A stretch of DNA of 62,266 nt from Flavonifractor sp. An306 (GTDB taxonomy: Bacteria; Bacillota; Clostridia; Oscillospirales; Oscillospiraceae), in contig NZ_NFIQ01000013.1 of the NCBI RefSeq assembly GCF_002159455.1, positions 1 through 62,266 on the forward strand, given 5' to 3'. The translations under genes and the position numbers were made by a program. The notes beneath the pieces were generated by a model. It searched no databases, had not been told where the DNA came from, and worked only from the letters and a program-made list of their open reading frames with translations. Of this stretch, positions 16,843-24,638 are shown one piece after another; the stretch's first letter is position 1, and each line of letters begins with the position of its first letter.

Positions 16843-17925
16843 ATGCAAGTTCAGCCTAAGGTACATTATTTTTTGGGGGCCAACTCCCCCACCGGCTTCT
16901 ACTCCCTGTACGACCAGCTCATCGACCGGGAGGAGGCCCAGGAGCTCTTCATCCTCAAGGGCGGCCCCGGCTGCGGCAAGTCCTCCCTGATGCGCAGGGT
17001 GGGGGCGGCTATGGAGGAGCACGGCCTGGAGGTGGAGTACATCGACTGCTCCGGGGACCCGGACTCCCTGGACGCGGTGGTGATCCCCGCCTTGAAAACC
17101 GCTGTGGTGGACGGCACCGCCCCCCACGTGGTGGAGCCCCGGTACCCCGGCCTGGTTGAATCTTACGTCAACCTGGGAGCGTGCTACGACCGGGACGGTC
17201 TGCTGACGGTAAAGGACGAACTGAAGGGGTGCATGAAGGGGTACAAGGGCTGTTACCAGCGGGCCTACCGCTGCCTTACCGCCGCCGCCCAGCTGGCGGA
17301 GGACAACCGCTCCCTCTTACTGACTCAGTCTCTTGAGGACAAACTGGCCCGCCGGGCCAAGGGCATCCTCTCCCGGGAGATGCGGGAGGAAGGGGACCAG
17401 GCCGGCCGGTCGGTGCAGCGGTTTCTGAGCGGCATTACCTGGAAGGGTCCTCTGTGGAATTTCGACACGGTTGAATTGTTATGTGAACGGGTCTACGAGC
17501 TGTCCGACCCCTGGGGTCTGGCCCACGGGATACTGGTTCAGCTGGCCGCCGGGGCCATGGCCTCGGGCCGGGACGTGATCGTGTGTCCCTCCCCCCTCTG
17601 CCCCGACCGGATGGAGCACCTGCTCATTCCCGCCCTGTCCCTGGCCTTCGTCACCACCACCCCGGCCAATCCCTGGCCCCACAAGCCCTACCGCCGCATC
17701 CGCATCGACGGCATGGCTGACCCGGAGCTCACCCGCCGCAACCGGGCCCGGCTCCGCTTTGCCCGCAGGGTGGCCGCCGCCCTGACCGAGGAGGCGGTGG
17801 ACGCCCTGGCCCAGGCCAAGGGAATGCACGACGAGCTGGAACAGCTCTACAACCCCCATGTGGATTTCCCCCGGGTTTACGCCGTGGCCGACGGCCTGAT
17901 CTGCCACCTGGAGGAGCGGCTGTGA
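16843..17925 (+). CDS. Conserved P-loop NTPase of unknown function (PRK06851-like)
   Basis: A 360-residue protein with Walker A GGPGCGKSS at residues 40-48 and a second, degenerate nucleotide-binding half, as in the PRK06851 group of uncharacterised clostridial ATPases. The conserved start MQVQPKVHYFLGANSPTGFYSLY and the YIDCSGDPDSLDAV segment match that group. The ATG at 16843 has GGAGGGTCGCCT upstream. It sits 70 bp behind the LysR gene and ahead of the lysine genes, but nothing in the sequence ties it to either. It is often annotated only as an ATPase. Confidence 0.8.
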   Translation: MQVQPKVHYFLGANSPTGFYSLYDQLIDREEAQELFILKGGPGCGKSSLMRRVGAAMEEHGLEVEYIDCSGDPDSLDAVVIPALKTAVVDGTAPHVVEPRYPGLVESYVNLGACYDRDGLLTVKDELKGCMKGYKGCYQRAYRCLTAAAQLAEDNRSLLLTQSLEDKLARRAKGILSREMREEGDQAGRSVQRFLSGITWKGPLWNFDTVELLCERVYELSDPWGLAHGILVQLAAGAMASGRDVIVCPSPLCPDRMEHLLIPALSLAFVTTTPANPWPHKPYRRIRIDGMADPELTRRNRARLRFARRVAAALTEEAVDALAQAKGMHDELEQLYNPHVDFPRVYAVADGLICHLEERL

Positions 17926-17990
17926 GGGACTGAATTTTTTGCAGCTTTTTTCTTTCTTCTTGCAAATATAGGGGCAGGCCGCCTCCCGGG

Positions 17991-18030
17991 CGCGCCGGCG
18001 GGATTTCATTATGATAGTCCCGCCGGCGCG
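17991..18030 (+). terminator. Long hairpin upstream of kamB
   Basis: A 13-bp stem CGCGCCGGCGGGA with its complement around a 14-base loop, followed after 8 bases by CTGTTTTTCCC. Probable terminator for the P-loop gene; it separates that gene from the kamB promoter. The rest of 17926-18117 shows no other feature. Confidence 0.65.
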
Positions 18031-18117
18031 TCCGTCTGTTTTTCCCTCTATTTGCAGGCGGTGGAAAAAAAGTTGCACTTTCCGACCAGGCCCCAAATTT
18101 CCCGCCGGGGAACCCCA

Positions 18118-18147
18118 TTGACAGAATCGCCGGGGCCCTTTTATAAT
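18118..18147 (+). promoter_or_regulatory. Promoter of kamB-kamC
   Basis: TTGACA (18118-18123), 18 bases, TATAAT (18142-18147). The -10 box contains the in-frame ATG at 18146, which therefore cannot be the start codon of kamB. Confidence 0.85.
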
Positions 18148-18193
18148 GCCCTTGACAACTCGACCAAAATTCCCGTGGAAGGGAGGCCATCTT

Positions 18194-19198
18194 TTGGAAC
18201 ACCTGTTAGCGCCGTTGGTGGGAGACGCCTCTCCCGTCACGGTGATCGGTCTGTGCAAGAACGCCGGAAAGACCACCGCCATGCGCCGGCTGATGGCGGA
18301 GCTGGGGGAGGAGCGGCTGGCCCTCACCTCGGTGGGCCGGGACGGCGAGAGCACCGACCTGGTCACCGGCACCGAAAAACCCGACCTGTACGTGAAGGCC
18401 GGGGACCTGTTCGCCACCGCCCGGGGCATGCTCTCCCTGTGCGACCCCACCCTGGAGGTGGTGGGTCTCACCGACGTGATGACCCCGCTGGGCCCGGTGG
18501 CCATCCTCCGGGCCCTGTCCGACGGCTACATTCAGCTGGCGGGGCCCTCCGCCGCCGGGCAGCTGCCCCCCCTGACCAGGACCTTCCTGGAGCTGGGGGC
18601 CCAGCGGGTGCTCATCGACGGAGCCGCCGGCCGCAAGTCCCTGGCAGGCGCCGGGGTGGAGGGGGTGGCCCTGCTGTGTACCGGGGCCTCCCTGGACCGG
18701 GACATGGAGCTGGTGGTGGCGGAGACCGCCCACACCTGCTGGCTGTTTTCCCGCAAGCCCCCGGAAAACCCCAGACTGCGGCAGGCCCTGGAGGGGCTGG
18801 AGGACCGCTTCGCCCTGTTCACTCCGGAGGGGGAGCCCATGGAGCTCCCCCTGGACGAGGGGGGAAGCCCCCGGTGGAACAAGCTGCCCCGGCAGCCCCT
18901 GGTGGTGTGGGCGGCGGGCGGGATCATCGACCCGCTGCTGAAAACCCTGGCCCGGCGGGGGGCTCCCACCACCCTGGTGGCGGCCGACGCCACCCATGTG
19001 CTGGCGGGCCGGGCCGCCCTGGACCTGTTCCTGCGCACCGGCGGGGAGCTGCTGGTCCGGCGGGAGCTGACCATCGCGGCGGTGGCCGCCAATCCCTGGT
19101 CGGCCTACGGCTGGCACTTTGAGCCGGACAAATTTATTGACGCCCTCCGGCAGGTCATCGATCTGCCGGTGGTGAACGTGAAGGAGGCGCAGGCATGA
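18194..19198 (+). CDS. kamB: KamB-like subunit of the lysine 5,6-aminomutase reactivase
   Basis: About 334 residues with a P-loop near the start (IGLCKNAGKTT, residues 18-28). It precedes and overlaps (ATGA) the MutS-like kamC gene and lies next to the kam genes, the arrangement in lysine-fermenting clostridia and fusobacteria, where KamB and KamC are proposed to exchange damaged cobalamin on lysine 5,6-aminomutase. The start is probably TTG 18194, 9 bases behind GGGAGG and 47 bases behind the -10 box; an in-frame ATG at 18146 lies inside the promoter. The function is by family and context, not tested here. Confidence 0.82.
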   Translation: MEHLLAPLVGDASPVTVIGLCKNAGKTTAMRRLMAELGEERLALTSVGRDGESTDLVTGTEKPDLYVKAGDLFATARGMLSLCDPTLEVVGLTDVMTPLGPVAILRALSDGYIQLAGPSAAGQLPPLTRTFLELGAQRVLIDGAAGRKSLAGAGVEGVALLCTGASLDRDMELVVAETAHTCWLFSRKPPENPRLRQALEGLEDRFALFTPEGEPMELPLDEGGSPRWNKLPRQPLVVWAAGGIIDPLLKTLARRGAPTTLVAADATHVLAGRAALDLFLRTGGELLVRRELTIAAVAANPWSAYGWHFEPDKFIDALRQVIDLPVVNVKEAQA

Positions 19199-20694
19199 AA
19201 CTGACCCTGGAACTGCGGGGAAACGCCGGGCTGCAGTGGGTGCTGGAGCGGCTCAGCCCCCTCTCCCCCTTCGGCCGGACGGCGGCCCGGGATCTGCCCT
19301 GGTATGGGCCGGGAGACGAGGCCGCTCTGGAGGAGGAACTGGACAACGTGGCGCTGTCCATGGAGCTGTGGAACGCCGGAAATACCCGGCCCCAGGAGGG
19401 GCCCGCCTGCGGCTGCGGCGGGACGGAGCTGGACCCGGCGGACCTGAAGGACGCCGCCTCCGCTCTGCGGGGTGTGACCAAGCAGCTGCCCCTGTTCCAC
19501 GACATCCGGGGGTCCTTCGACCGGGACCCCGGGGTGCCCTTCGACCTGGTGGAGCTCTTTGAGATCAAGCATTTTCTGGTGACGCTGGAGCGGCTGGTGC
19601 AGGCCTACGAGGTCATGCCCGCCCTGTCCGGCATTACCTTCCCCTCCCTGGCGGAGGCGCTGGAGCTGATGGACCCCGACGGCCGGCGGCTGCCCACCTT
19701 CACCGTGGCCAACTGCTACCACAACGACCTGGCCCCCCTGCGGGTGGAAAAGGCCAAGCTGGAAAAGGCCATCCGCATGACGCAGGACGACAAGCGGGGC
19801 CCCCTGCTGGAGAAGCGGCGGCAGCTGGCGGTGCAGGAGGACCATCTGGAGCTGGTGGTACGCCAGGAGCTGACGGAGAAGCTGATGGCCTGGAAGGACC
19901 GGTTCCTGTCCAGCATGGAGACCCTGGGCCGGCTGGACCTGATCGTGGCCAAGGCCAAGCTGGCCCTGCGGTATCAGTGCGTCCGTCCCGCCCTCAGCCG
20001 GGACAAGACCCTCACCCTGCGGGAGGTGCGCCACCCCCAGGTGGAGGAGGATCTGAGAAACCGGGGGGAGAGCTTCACTCCCCTGGACCTGGACCTGGGG
20101 CCGGGCTGCACCGTCATCACCGGCGCCAACATGGGCGGCAAAACGGTGTCCCTGCGCTCCACGGTGCTCTCCCTGCTTTTGTGCCAGTGCGGCTTTTTCG
20201 TGTTCGCCCGCTCCGCCTCTCTCCCCCTGTTCGACCGGGTGGAGCTGATCCTGGCCGACAGCGGCCCGGGGGCCGGCGGCCTGTCCTCCTTCGGCAAGGA
20301 GGTCCACCTGCTGGACAACCTGCTGCGGGAGACGGCGGGGCAGTTCTTCTTCGTGGCCCTGGACGAGTTCGCCCGGGGCACCAACCCTCAGGAGGGGGCC
20401 GCCCTGGCCCGGGCCCTGGTGCGCCACCTGGGGGGCCTGGACTGCATGGCCCTCATGACCACCCACTACGACGGGGTGAGCGACGTGGCCAGCGCCCACT
20501 ATCAGGTGGCCGGCCTGGTGCGGGACATCCAGGGCGACGAGGGGGACGACCCCCGCAAGCGCATCGCCCGGCGGATGGACTACCGGCTGCAGCCCGCGCC
20601 GCCTGGGGCTCCCTGCCCCCGGGACGCCCTGCGGGTGTGCCGCCTGCTCAAGCTGGACCCCACCCTCATGGAACTGTTCCAGGCAGACCTGTAA
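19195..20694 (+). CDS. kamC: KamC-like MutS-domain ATPase, lysine 5,6-aminomutase reactivase
   Basis: A 499-residue protein with a MutS-type ATPase domain in its second half: Walker A TGANMGGKT (about residues 310-317), Walker B LDEFARGTNPQEG and the TTHYDG switch segment. It lacks the mismatch-recognition and clamp domains of true MutS; the first half is helical. This is the KamC pattern of the lysine fermentation cluster. It starts at ATG 19195, overlapping kamB by 4 bases. A GC hairpin follows it at 20701-20728. Confidence 0.88.
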   Translation: MKLTLELRGNAGLQWVLERLSPLSPFGRTAARDLPWYGPGDEAALEEELDNVALSMELWNAGNTRPQEGPACGCGGTELDPADLKDAASALRGVTKQLPLFHDIRGSFDRDPGVPFDLVELFEIKHFLVTLERLVQAYEVMPALSGITFPSLAEALELMDPDGRRLPTFTVANCYHNDLAPLRVEKAKLEKAIRMTQDDKRGPLLEKRRQLAVQEDHLELVVRQELTEKLMAWKDRFLSSMETLGRLDLIVAKAKLALRYQCVRPALSRDKTLTLREVRHPQVEEDLRNRGESFTPLDLDLGPGCTVITGANMGGKTVSLRSTVLSLLLCQCGFFVFARSASLPLFDRVELILADSGPGAGGLSSFGKEVHLLDNLLRETAGQFFFVALDEFARGTNPQEGAALARALVRHLGGLDCMALMTTHYDGVSDVASAHYQVAGLVRDIQGDEGDDPRKRIARRMDYRLQPAPPGAPCPRDALRVCRLLKLDPTLMELFQADL

Positions 20695-20700
20695 CCCACC

Positions 20701-20728
20701 GGAAGGCCGCCCGTCTGGGCGGCCTTCC
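20701..20728 (+). terminator. Hairpin after kamC
   Basis: GGAAGGCCGCCC, loop GTCT, GGGCGGCCTTCC. Strong 12-bp stem without a T run; likely marks the end of the kamBC transcript ahead of the riboswitch promoter. Confidence 0.75.
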
Positions 20729-20820
20729 GTCATGTCACCACGTTAACAATGTCCCGCTATAGCGTACAAAAGTCCCCAGGAGAAAGAAAAATTTTGACCC
20801 TCAAATTTTTTAAAAAATAG

Positions 20821-20849
20821 TTGACAAACGAAAACGGCTGGGGTATAGT
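20821..20849 (+). promoter_or_regulatory. Promoter of the lysine fermentation operon
   Basis: TTGACA (20821-20826), 17 bases, TATAGT (20844-20849). A start point near 20856 leaves a leader of about 315 bases before kce, filled by the riboswitch and its hairpin. Confidence 0.88.
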
Positions 20850-20873
20850 GTTTTTGTCAAAAGTGAATAACAT

Positions 20874-21049
20874 GCATGGATAGAGGCGCGGAGCGCAAGG
20901 TAGCAGTGCAATGACAAGGGCAGGCGAGCCCGATGTGCATTGTGAATGTCCGCTCCGCCGAAGGGGGACGTGAATCGTACAGCCCTCCCCCTGAGTCGTG
21001 GGCCCAGCGCTCACGGATTGTCATGAGTCACATGAAGCGCTATTTATGT
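20874..21049 (+). ncRNA. Lysine riboswitch (L box) aptamer
   Basis: About 176 bases with the conserved L-box parts in order: TAGAGGCGCGG, a loop-E-like AAGGTAGCAGT, the GCCGAAGGGGG core, a pairing CCCCCT, and closing helix P1 in which GCATGGATAG (20874-20883) pairs with CTATTTATGT (21040-21049). It sits between a sigma-A promoter and the lysine degradation genes. Lysine riboswitches usually shut off biosynthesis or uptake; here the genes consume lysine, so an activating response would be expected. Confidence 0.92.
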
Positions 21050-21101
21050 CTGAACGAGAGTTACCCCTCCCGCGGACATGAGTAGCATTTTTTTGTTCAT
21101 G

Positions 21102-21155
21102 AAGCGCTATCCCGCCGGGAGTATCTTCCAAACGGCGGGCTAGCGTTTATTTTTT
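21102..21155 (+). terminator. Riboswitch expression platform: intrinsic terminator
   Basis: The arm at 21102-21116 (AAGCGCTATCCCGCC) pairs with 21134-21148 with one mismatch, followed by TTTATTTTTT, ending 16 bases before the kce start. The sequence CATGAAGCGCTAT at its foot (21098-21110) is an exact repeat of 21031-21043 in the aptamer's closing region, and AGCGCT occurs three times (21006, 21036, 21103), giving the material for an alternative, antiterminating fold. Confidence 0.87.
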
Positions 21156-21170
21156 CTGAGGAGGCGTGTT

Positions 21171-21989
21171 ATGGAAAAACTCATCATCACCGCGGCCATT
21201 TGCGGCGCAGAGGTCACCAAGGAGCACAACCCCGCGGTCCCCTACACGGTGGAGGAAATGGTCCGTGAGGCCAAGAGTGCCTTTGAGGCGGGCGCGGCGG
21301 TCATCCACGTCCACGTCCGTGAGGACGACGGCACCCCCACTCAGGACCGGGAGCGGTTCCGTGTGGTGCTGGACGCCATCAAGGAGGCCTGCCCCGGCGT
21401 GATCCTGATCCCCTCCACCGGCGGCGCCACCGGCATGACCCCCGAGGAGCGGCTGCAGCCCACCGAGCTGTGCCCCGAGATGGCCACGCTGGACTGCGGC
21501 ACCTGCAACTTCGGCGACGACATCTTCGTCAACGACATGCCCACCATGCGGGCCTTCGGCAAGCGGATGATTGAGAACCATATCAAGCCCGAGTACGAGT
21601 GCTTCGAGATCGGCCACCTGGACACCATCGTGAACATGGCGGGCAAGGGCCTGGTCCCCGGCGCTCCCATGCAGTTCAACTTCGTGCTGGGCGTGTCCGG
21701 CTGCACCCCCGCCACCGTGGGCAACCTGGAGTACCTGGTCAAGCAGATCCCCGCCGGGTCCACCTGGACTGTCACCGGCGTGGGCCGGGGCGCCTGGCCC
21801 ATGGCCGCCGCCGGCATCATCATGGGCGGCAACGTCCGGGTGGGCTTTGAGGACAACATCTACCTGGAAAAGGGCCACAAGGCCGCCTCCAACGGCGAGC
21901 TGGTGGCCAAGGTGGTCCGCCTGGCCAAGGAGCTGGGCCGCGAGATCGCCAACCCCGACGAGGCCCGCAAGATTCTGGGCCTGGCCTGA
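21171..21989 (+). CDS. kce: 3-keto-5-aminohexanoate cleavage enzyme
   Basis: A 272-residue BKACE (DUF849) enzyme. It condenses 3-keto-5-aminohexanoate with acetyl-CoA to give 3-aminobutyryl-CoA and acetoacetate, a late step of lysine fermentation. The zinc ligands His46 and His48 are visible in AAVIHVHVRE and a Glu in VGFEDN (about 227); the STGG motif near residue 82 also fits. It is the first gene after the riboswitch, starting behind GAGGAGGCGTGTT. BKACE enzymes differ in substrate, but the neighbours fix this one with good certainty. Confidence 0.95.
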   Translation: MEKLIITAAICGAEVTKEHNPAVPYTVEEMVREAKSAFEAGAAVIHVHVREDDGTPTQDRERFRVVLDAIKEACPGVILIPSTGGATGMTPEERLQPTELCPEMATLDCGTCNFGDDIFVNDMPTMRAFGKRMIENHIKPEYECFEIGHLDTIVNMAGKGLVPGAPMQFNFVLGVSGCTPATVGNLEYLVKQIPAGSTWTVTGVGRGAWPMAAAGIIMGGNVRVGFEDNIYLEKGHKAASNGELVAKVVRLAKELGREIANPDEARKILGLA

Positions 21990-22005
21990 AATCCCGTCAG
22001 TACTT

Positions 22006-22042
22006 ATCTCCCCAACCAAATTAGATCATCTCCCCAACCAAA
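22006..22042 (+). repeat. Short direct repeat between kce and kdd
   Basis: ATCTCCCCAACCAAA occurs at 22006-22020 and again at 22028-22042 in the 78-bp gap. Unstructured C/A-rich RNA; might be a spacer or a processing site, or simply a small duplication. Confidence 0.8.
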
Positions 22043-22067
22043 CAAAACGAAACAGGAGGAACTTTCT

Positions 22068-23108
22068 ATGCAGAAGAAAGGCAACAAGTACGGCACTCAC
22101 CGCGTTATCGAGCCCCAGGGTCTGCTGACCCAGGCCGCCAAGAAGATCGACAACACCATGGAGTGCTACTCCAACGAGATCCTGTGCGACGTGTCCGCCC
22201 TGAATATCGACTCCGCCTCCTTCACCCAGATCTATGAGGCCTGCGGCAAGGACCTGGGCAAGACCGAGCAGATGATCCTGGACATCGTGAACGAGCGCGG
22301 CAAGATGCAGAACCCCGTCACCGGCTCCGGCGGCATGTTCATCGGCACCGTCAAGGAGATCGGCGAGGACCTGCAGGGCAAGATCGACCTGAAGGTGGGC
22401 GACAAGATTGCCTCTCTGGTGTCCCTGTCCCTGACTCCCCTGAAGATCAACAAGATCAAGGCCATTCACCCCGAGATCGACCGGGTGGACGTGGACGCCC
22501 AGGCCATCCTGTTTGAGTCCGGCCTGTACGCCAAGCTGCCCGACGACATGAGCGAGGAGCTGGCCCTGGCCGCTCTGGACGTGGCCGGCGCTCCCGCCCA
22601 GACCGCCAAGCTGGTCAAGCCCGGCGACTCCGTCCTGATCCTGGGCGGCGCGGGCAAGGGCGGCATGATGTGCTGCTACGAGGCCATGAAGCGTGTCGGC
22701 CCCACCGGCAACGTGGTGGCCCTGGTCATCTGCCAGGAGGACGCCGACCTGCTCAAGAGCATGAACCTCTGCCACCACGCCATCGTGGGCTCCGCCACCA
22801 ACCCGGTGGAGGTGCTGGAGAAGTCCCTGGCCGCCAACAACGGCAAGGAGTACGACATCTCCATCCTGATTGTCAACGTCCCCGCCTGCGAGATGAGCGC
22901 CATCCTCCCCGTCCGGGACAACGGCACCGTGTACTGCTTCTCCATGGCCACCGATTTCGCCAAGGCCGCCCTGGGCGCCGAGGGCTGCGGCAAGGACGTC
23001 ACCATGGTCATCGGCAACGGCTACACCAAGGACCACGCCGAGATCACCCTGTCCGAGCTGCGTGAGAATCCCCAGCTGAAGGCCTACTTCGAGAAGAAGT
23101 ACCTGTAA
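22068..23108 (+). CDS. kdd: L-erythro-3,5-diaminohexanoate dehydrogenase
   Basis: A 346-residue NAD-dependent dehydrogenase that deaminates 3,5-diaminohexanoate to 3-keto-5-aminohexanoate plus ammonia. The N-terminus (KKGNKYGTHRVIEPQGLLTQAA) and a Rossmann segment (VLILGGAGKGGMMCCYEAMKR) match characterised Kdd proteins. Start at ATG behind CAGGAGGAACTTTCT. It follows kce and precedes kamA in the order also seen in other lysine fermenters. Confidence 0.95.
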   Translation: MQKKGNKYGTHRVIEPQGLLTQAAKKIDNTMECYSNEILCDVSALNIDSASFTQIYEACGKDLGKTEQMILDIVNERGKMQNPVTGSGGMFIGTVKEIGEDLQGKIDLKVGDKIASLVSLSLTPLKINKIKAIHPEIDRVDVDAQAILFESGLYAKLPDDMSEELALAALDVAGAPAQTAKLVKPGDSVLILGGAGKGGMMCCYEAMKRVGPTGNVVALVICQEDADLLKSMNLCHHAIVGSATNPVEVLEKSLAANNGKEYDISILIVNVPACEMSAILPVRDNGTVYCFSMATDFAKAALGAEGCGKDVTMVIGNGYTKDHAEITLSELRENPQLKAYFEKKYL

Positions 23109-23296
23109 ATTCGCGGTTTCCCCGCCCTGGGCGGGTAAACAATATCTGATGTGACATTCCCGTGGCACCGCATCCGGCCCGGGCGCCGGTGGAGACACTC
23201 CTCCTCCCCAACCCTGTCCTTCGCCGCCGTTTCGGTATGGAAGCCTGGCCCGCGGATCTCGCATCCCCACACTGATTGAGAAAGGATGACCTTGTT

Positions 23297-24550
23297 ATGG
23301 TAGAGTCCCGCCGCAAGATCCTGTTTCCCAACGTGACCGATGAAGAGTGGAACGACTGGCATTGGCAAGTCAAAAACCGCATCGAGACCCTGGAGGACCT
23401 GAAGAAGTACGTGGACCTGACTCCTGAGGAAGAAGAGGGCGTCAAGGCCTGCCTGGGTACCCTGCGCATGGCCATCACCCCCTACTATCTGTCCCTGATC
23501 CAGCCCGGCGATCCCCACGATCCCGTCCGGCTGCAGGCCGTTCCCACCGGCAAGGAGCTGCATCAGTCCGCCGCCGACCTGCTGGACCCCCTGCATGAGG
23601 ACGAGGACTCCCCCGCTCCCGGTCTGACCCACCGCTATCCCGACCGCTGCCTGCTGCTCATCACCGACCAGTGCTCCATGTACTGCCGCCACTGCACCCG
23701 CCGCCGCTTCGCCGGCCAGAACGACGCCGGCCTGCCGGTGGACCAGGTGGATCAGGCCATCGAGTACATCCGCAACACCCCCGTCATCCGGGACGTGCTG
23801 CTCTCCGGCGGCGACGCGCTGCTCTGCTCCGACGAGCGCCTGGAGTACATCATCGCCAAGCTGCGCGAGATCCCCCACGTGGAGATCGTCCGCATCGGCT
23901 CCCGCACCCCCGTGGTGCTGCCTCAGCGCATCACCCCCGAGCTGTGCAACATGCTGAAGAAGTATCACCCCGTCTGGCTGAACACCCACTTCAACCACCC
24001 CAACGAGATCACCCCCGAGTCCGCCAAGGCCTGCGCCATGCTGGCTGACGCCGGTATCCCCCTGGGCAACCAGAGCGTGCTGCTGGCCGGCATCAACGAC
24101 TGCGTCTACACCATGAAGAAGCTGGTCAACGAGCTGGTCAAGATCCGTGTGCGTCCCTACTACATCTATCAGTGCGACCTGTCCATGGGCCTGGAGCACT
24201 TCCGTACCCCCGTCAGCAAGGGCATCGAGATCATCGAGGGCCTGCGGGGCCACACCTCCGGCTTCTGCGTGCCCACCTTCGTGGTGGACGCCCCCGGCGG
24301 CGGCGGCAAGACCCCCGTTATGCCCCAGTACGTCATCTCCCAGACCCCCAAGAAGGTCATCCTGCGCAACTACGAGGGCGTTATCACCACCTACACCGAG
24401 CCCGAGCACTACACCGACTGCCAGTGCGACTACTGCACCGGCAAGAAGAAGAAGGAGCTCATGGGCGTGGCCGGTCTGGAGCGTGGTCAGGCTCTGTCCA
24501 TGGAGCCCGCCGGTCTGGAGCGTCATAAGCGCTCCCACCACGAGGAGTAA
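23297..24550 (+). CDS. kamA: L-lysine 2,3-aminomutase (radical SAM)
   Basis: A 417-residue radical SAM enzyme with PLP that turns L-lysine into L-beta-lysine, the entry step. The iron-sulfur motif is Cys126-x3-Cys130-x2-Cys133 (CSMYCRHC); the PLP lysine is in APGGGGKTP, about residue 338; C-terminal zinc cysteines are in DCQCDYCTG. The ATG at 23297 has AAAGGATGACC upstream. The 188 bp before it (23109-23296) show only a weak GC hairpin near 23120 and no clear promoter, so it is probably read from the riboswitch promoter. Confidence 0.97.
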   Translation: MVESRRKILFPNVTDEEWNDWHWQVKNRIETLEDLKKYVDLTPEEEEGVKACLGTLRMAITPYYLSLIQPGDPHDPVRLQAVPTGKELHQSAADLLDPLHEDEDSPAPGLTHRYPDRCLLLITDQCSMYCRHCTRRRFAGQNDAGLPVDQVDQAIEYIRNTPVIRDVLLSGGDALLCSDERLEYIIAKLREIPHVEIVRIGSRTPVVLPQRITPELCNMLKKYHPVWLNTHFNHPNEITPESAKACAMLADAGIPLGNQSVLLAGINDCVYTMKKLVNELVKIRVRPYYIYQCDLSMGLEHFRTPVSKGIEIIEGLRGHTSGFCVPTFVVDAPGGGGKTPVMPQYVISQTPKKVILRNYEGVITTYTEPEHYTDCQCDYCTGKKKKELMGVAGLERGQALSMEPAGLERHKRSHHEE

Positions 24551-24568
24551 TCTTACACGAGGCATACA

Positions 24569-24598
24569 GCGGACCGCCGCTTTCAGGCGACGGTCCGC
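24569..24598 (+). promoter_or_regulatory. Intercistronic hairpin kamA-kamD
   Basis: GCGGACCG and CGGTCCGC around a 14-base loop, in the 88-bp gap. No T run; may protect the upstream message or balance expression. Confidence 0.6.
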
Positions 24599-24638
24599 TT
24601 GCCCCCGTTTATTCAGTTACAAAGAATGGAAGTGATCG

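Noticed and set aside
20850-21170. A small protein gene in the leader before kce
   Set aside because: The sequence is accounted for by the lysine riboswitch and terminator; no ribosome site precedes any start codon there.
23109-23296. A second promoter or riboswitch ahead of kamA
   Set aside because: Only a weak hairpin near 23120 and GC-rich unpaired sequence; no -35/-10 pair of acceptable quality.
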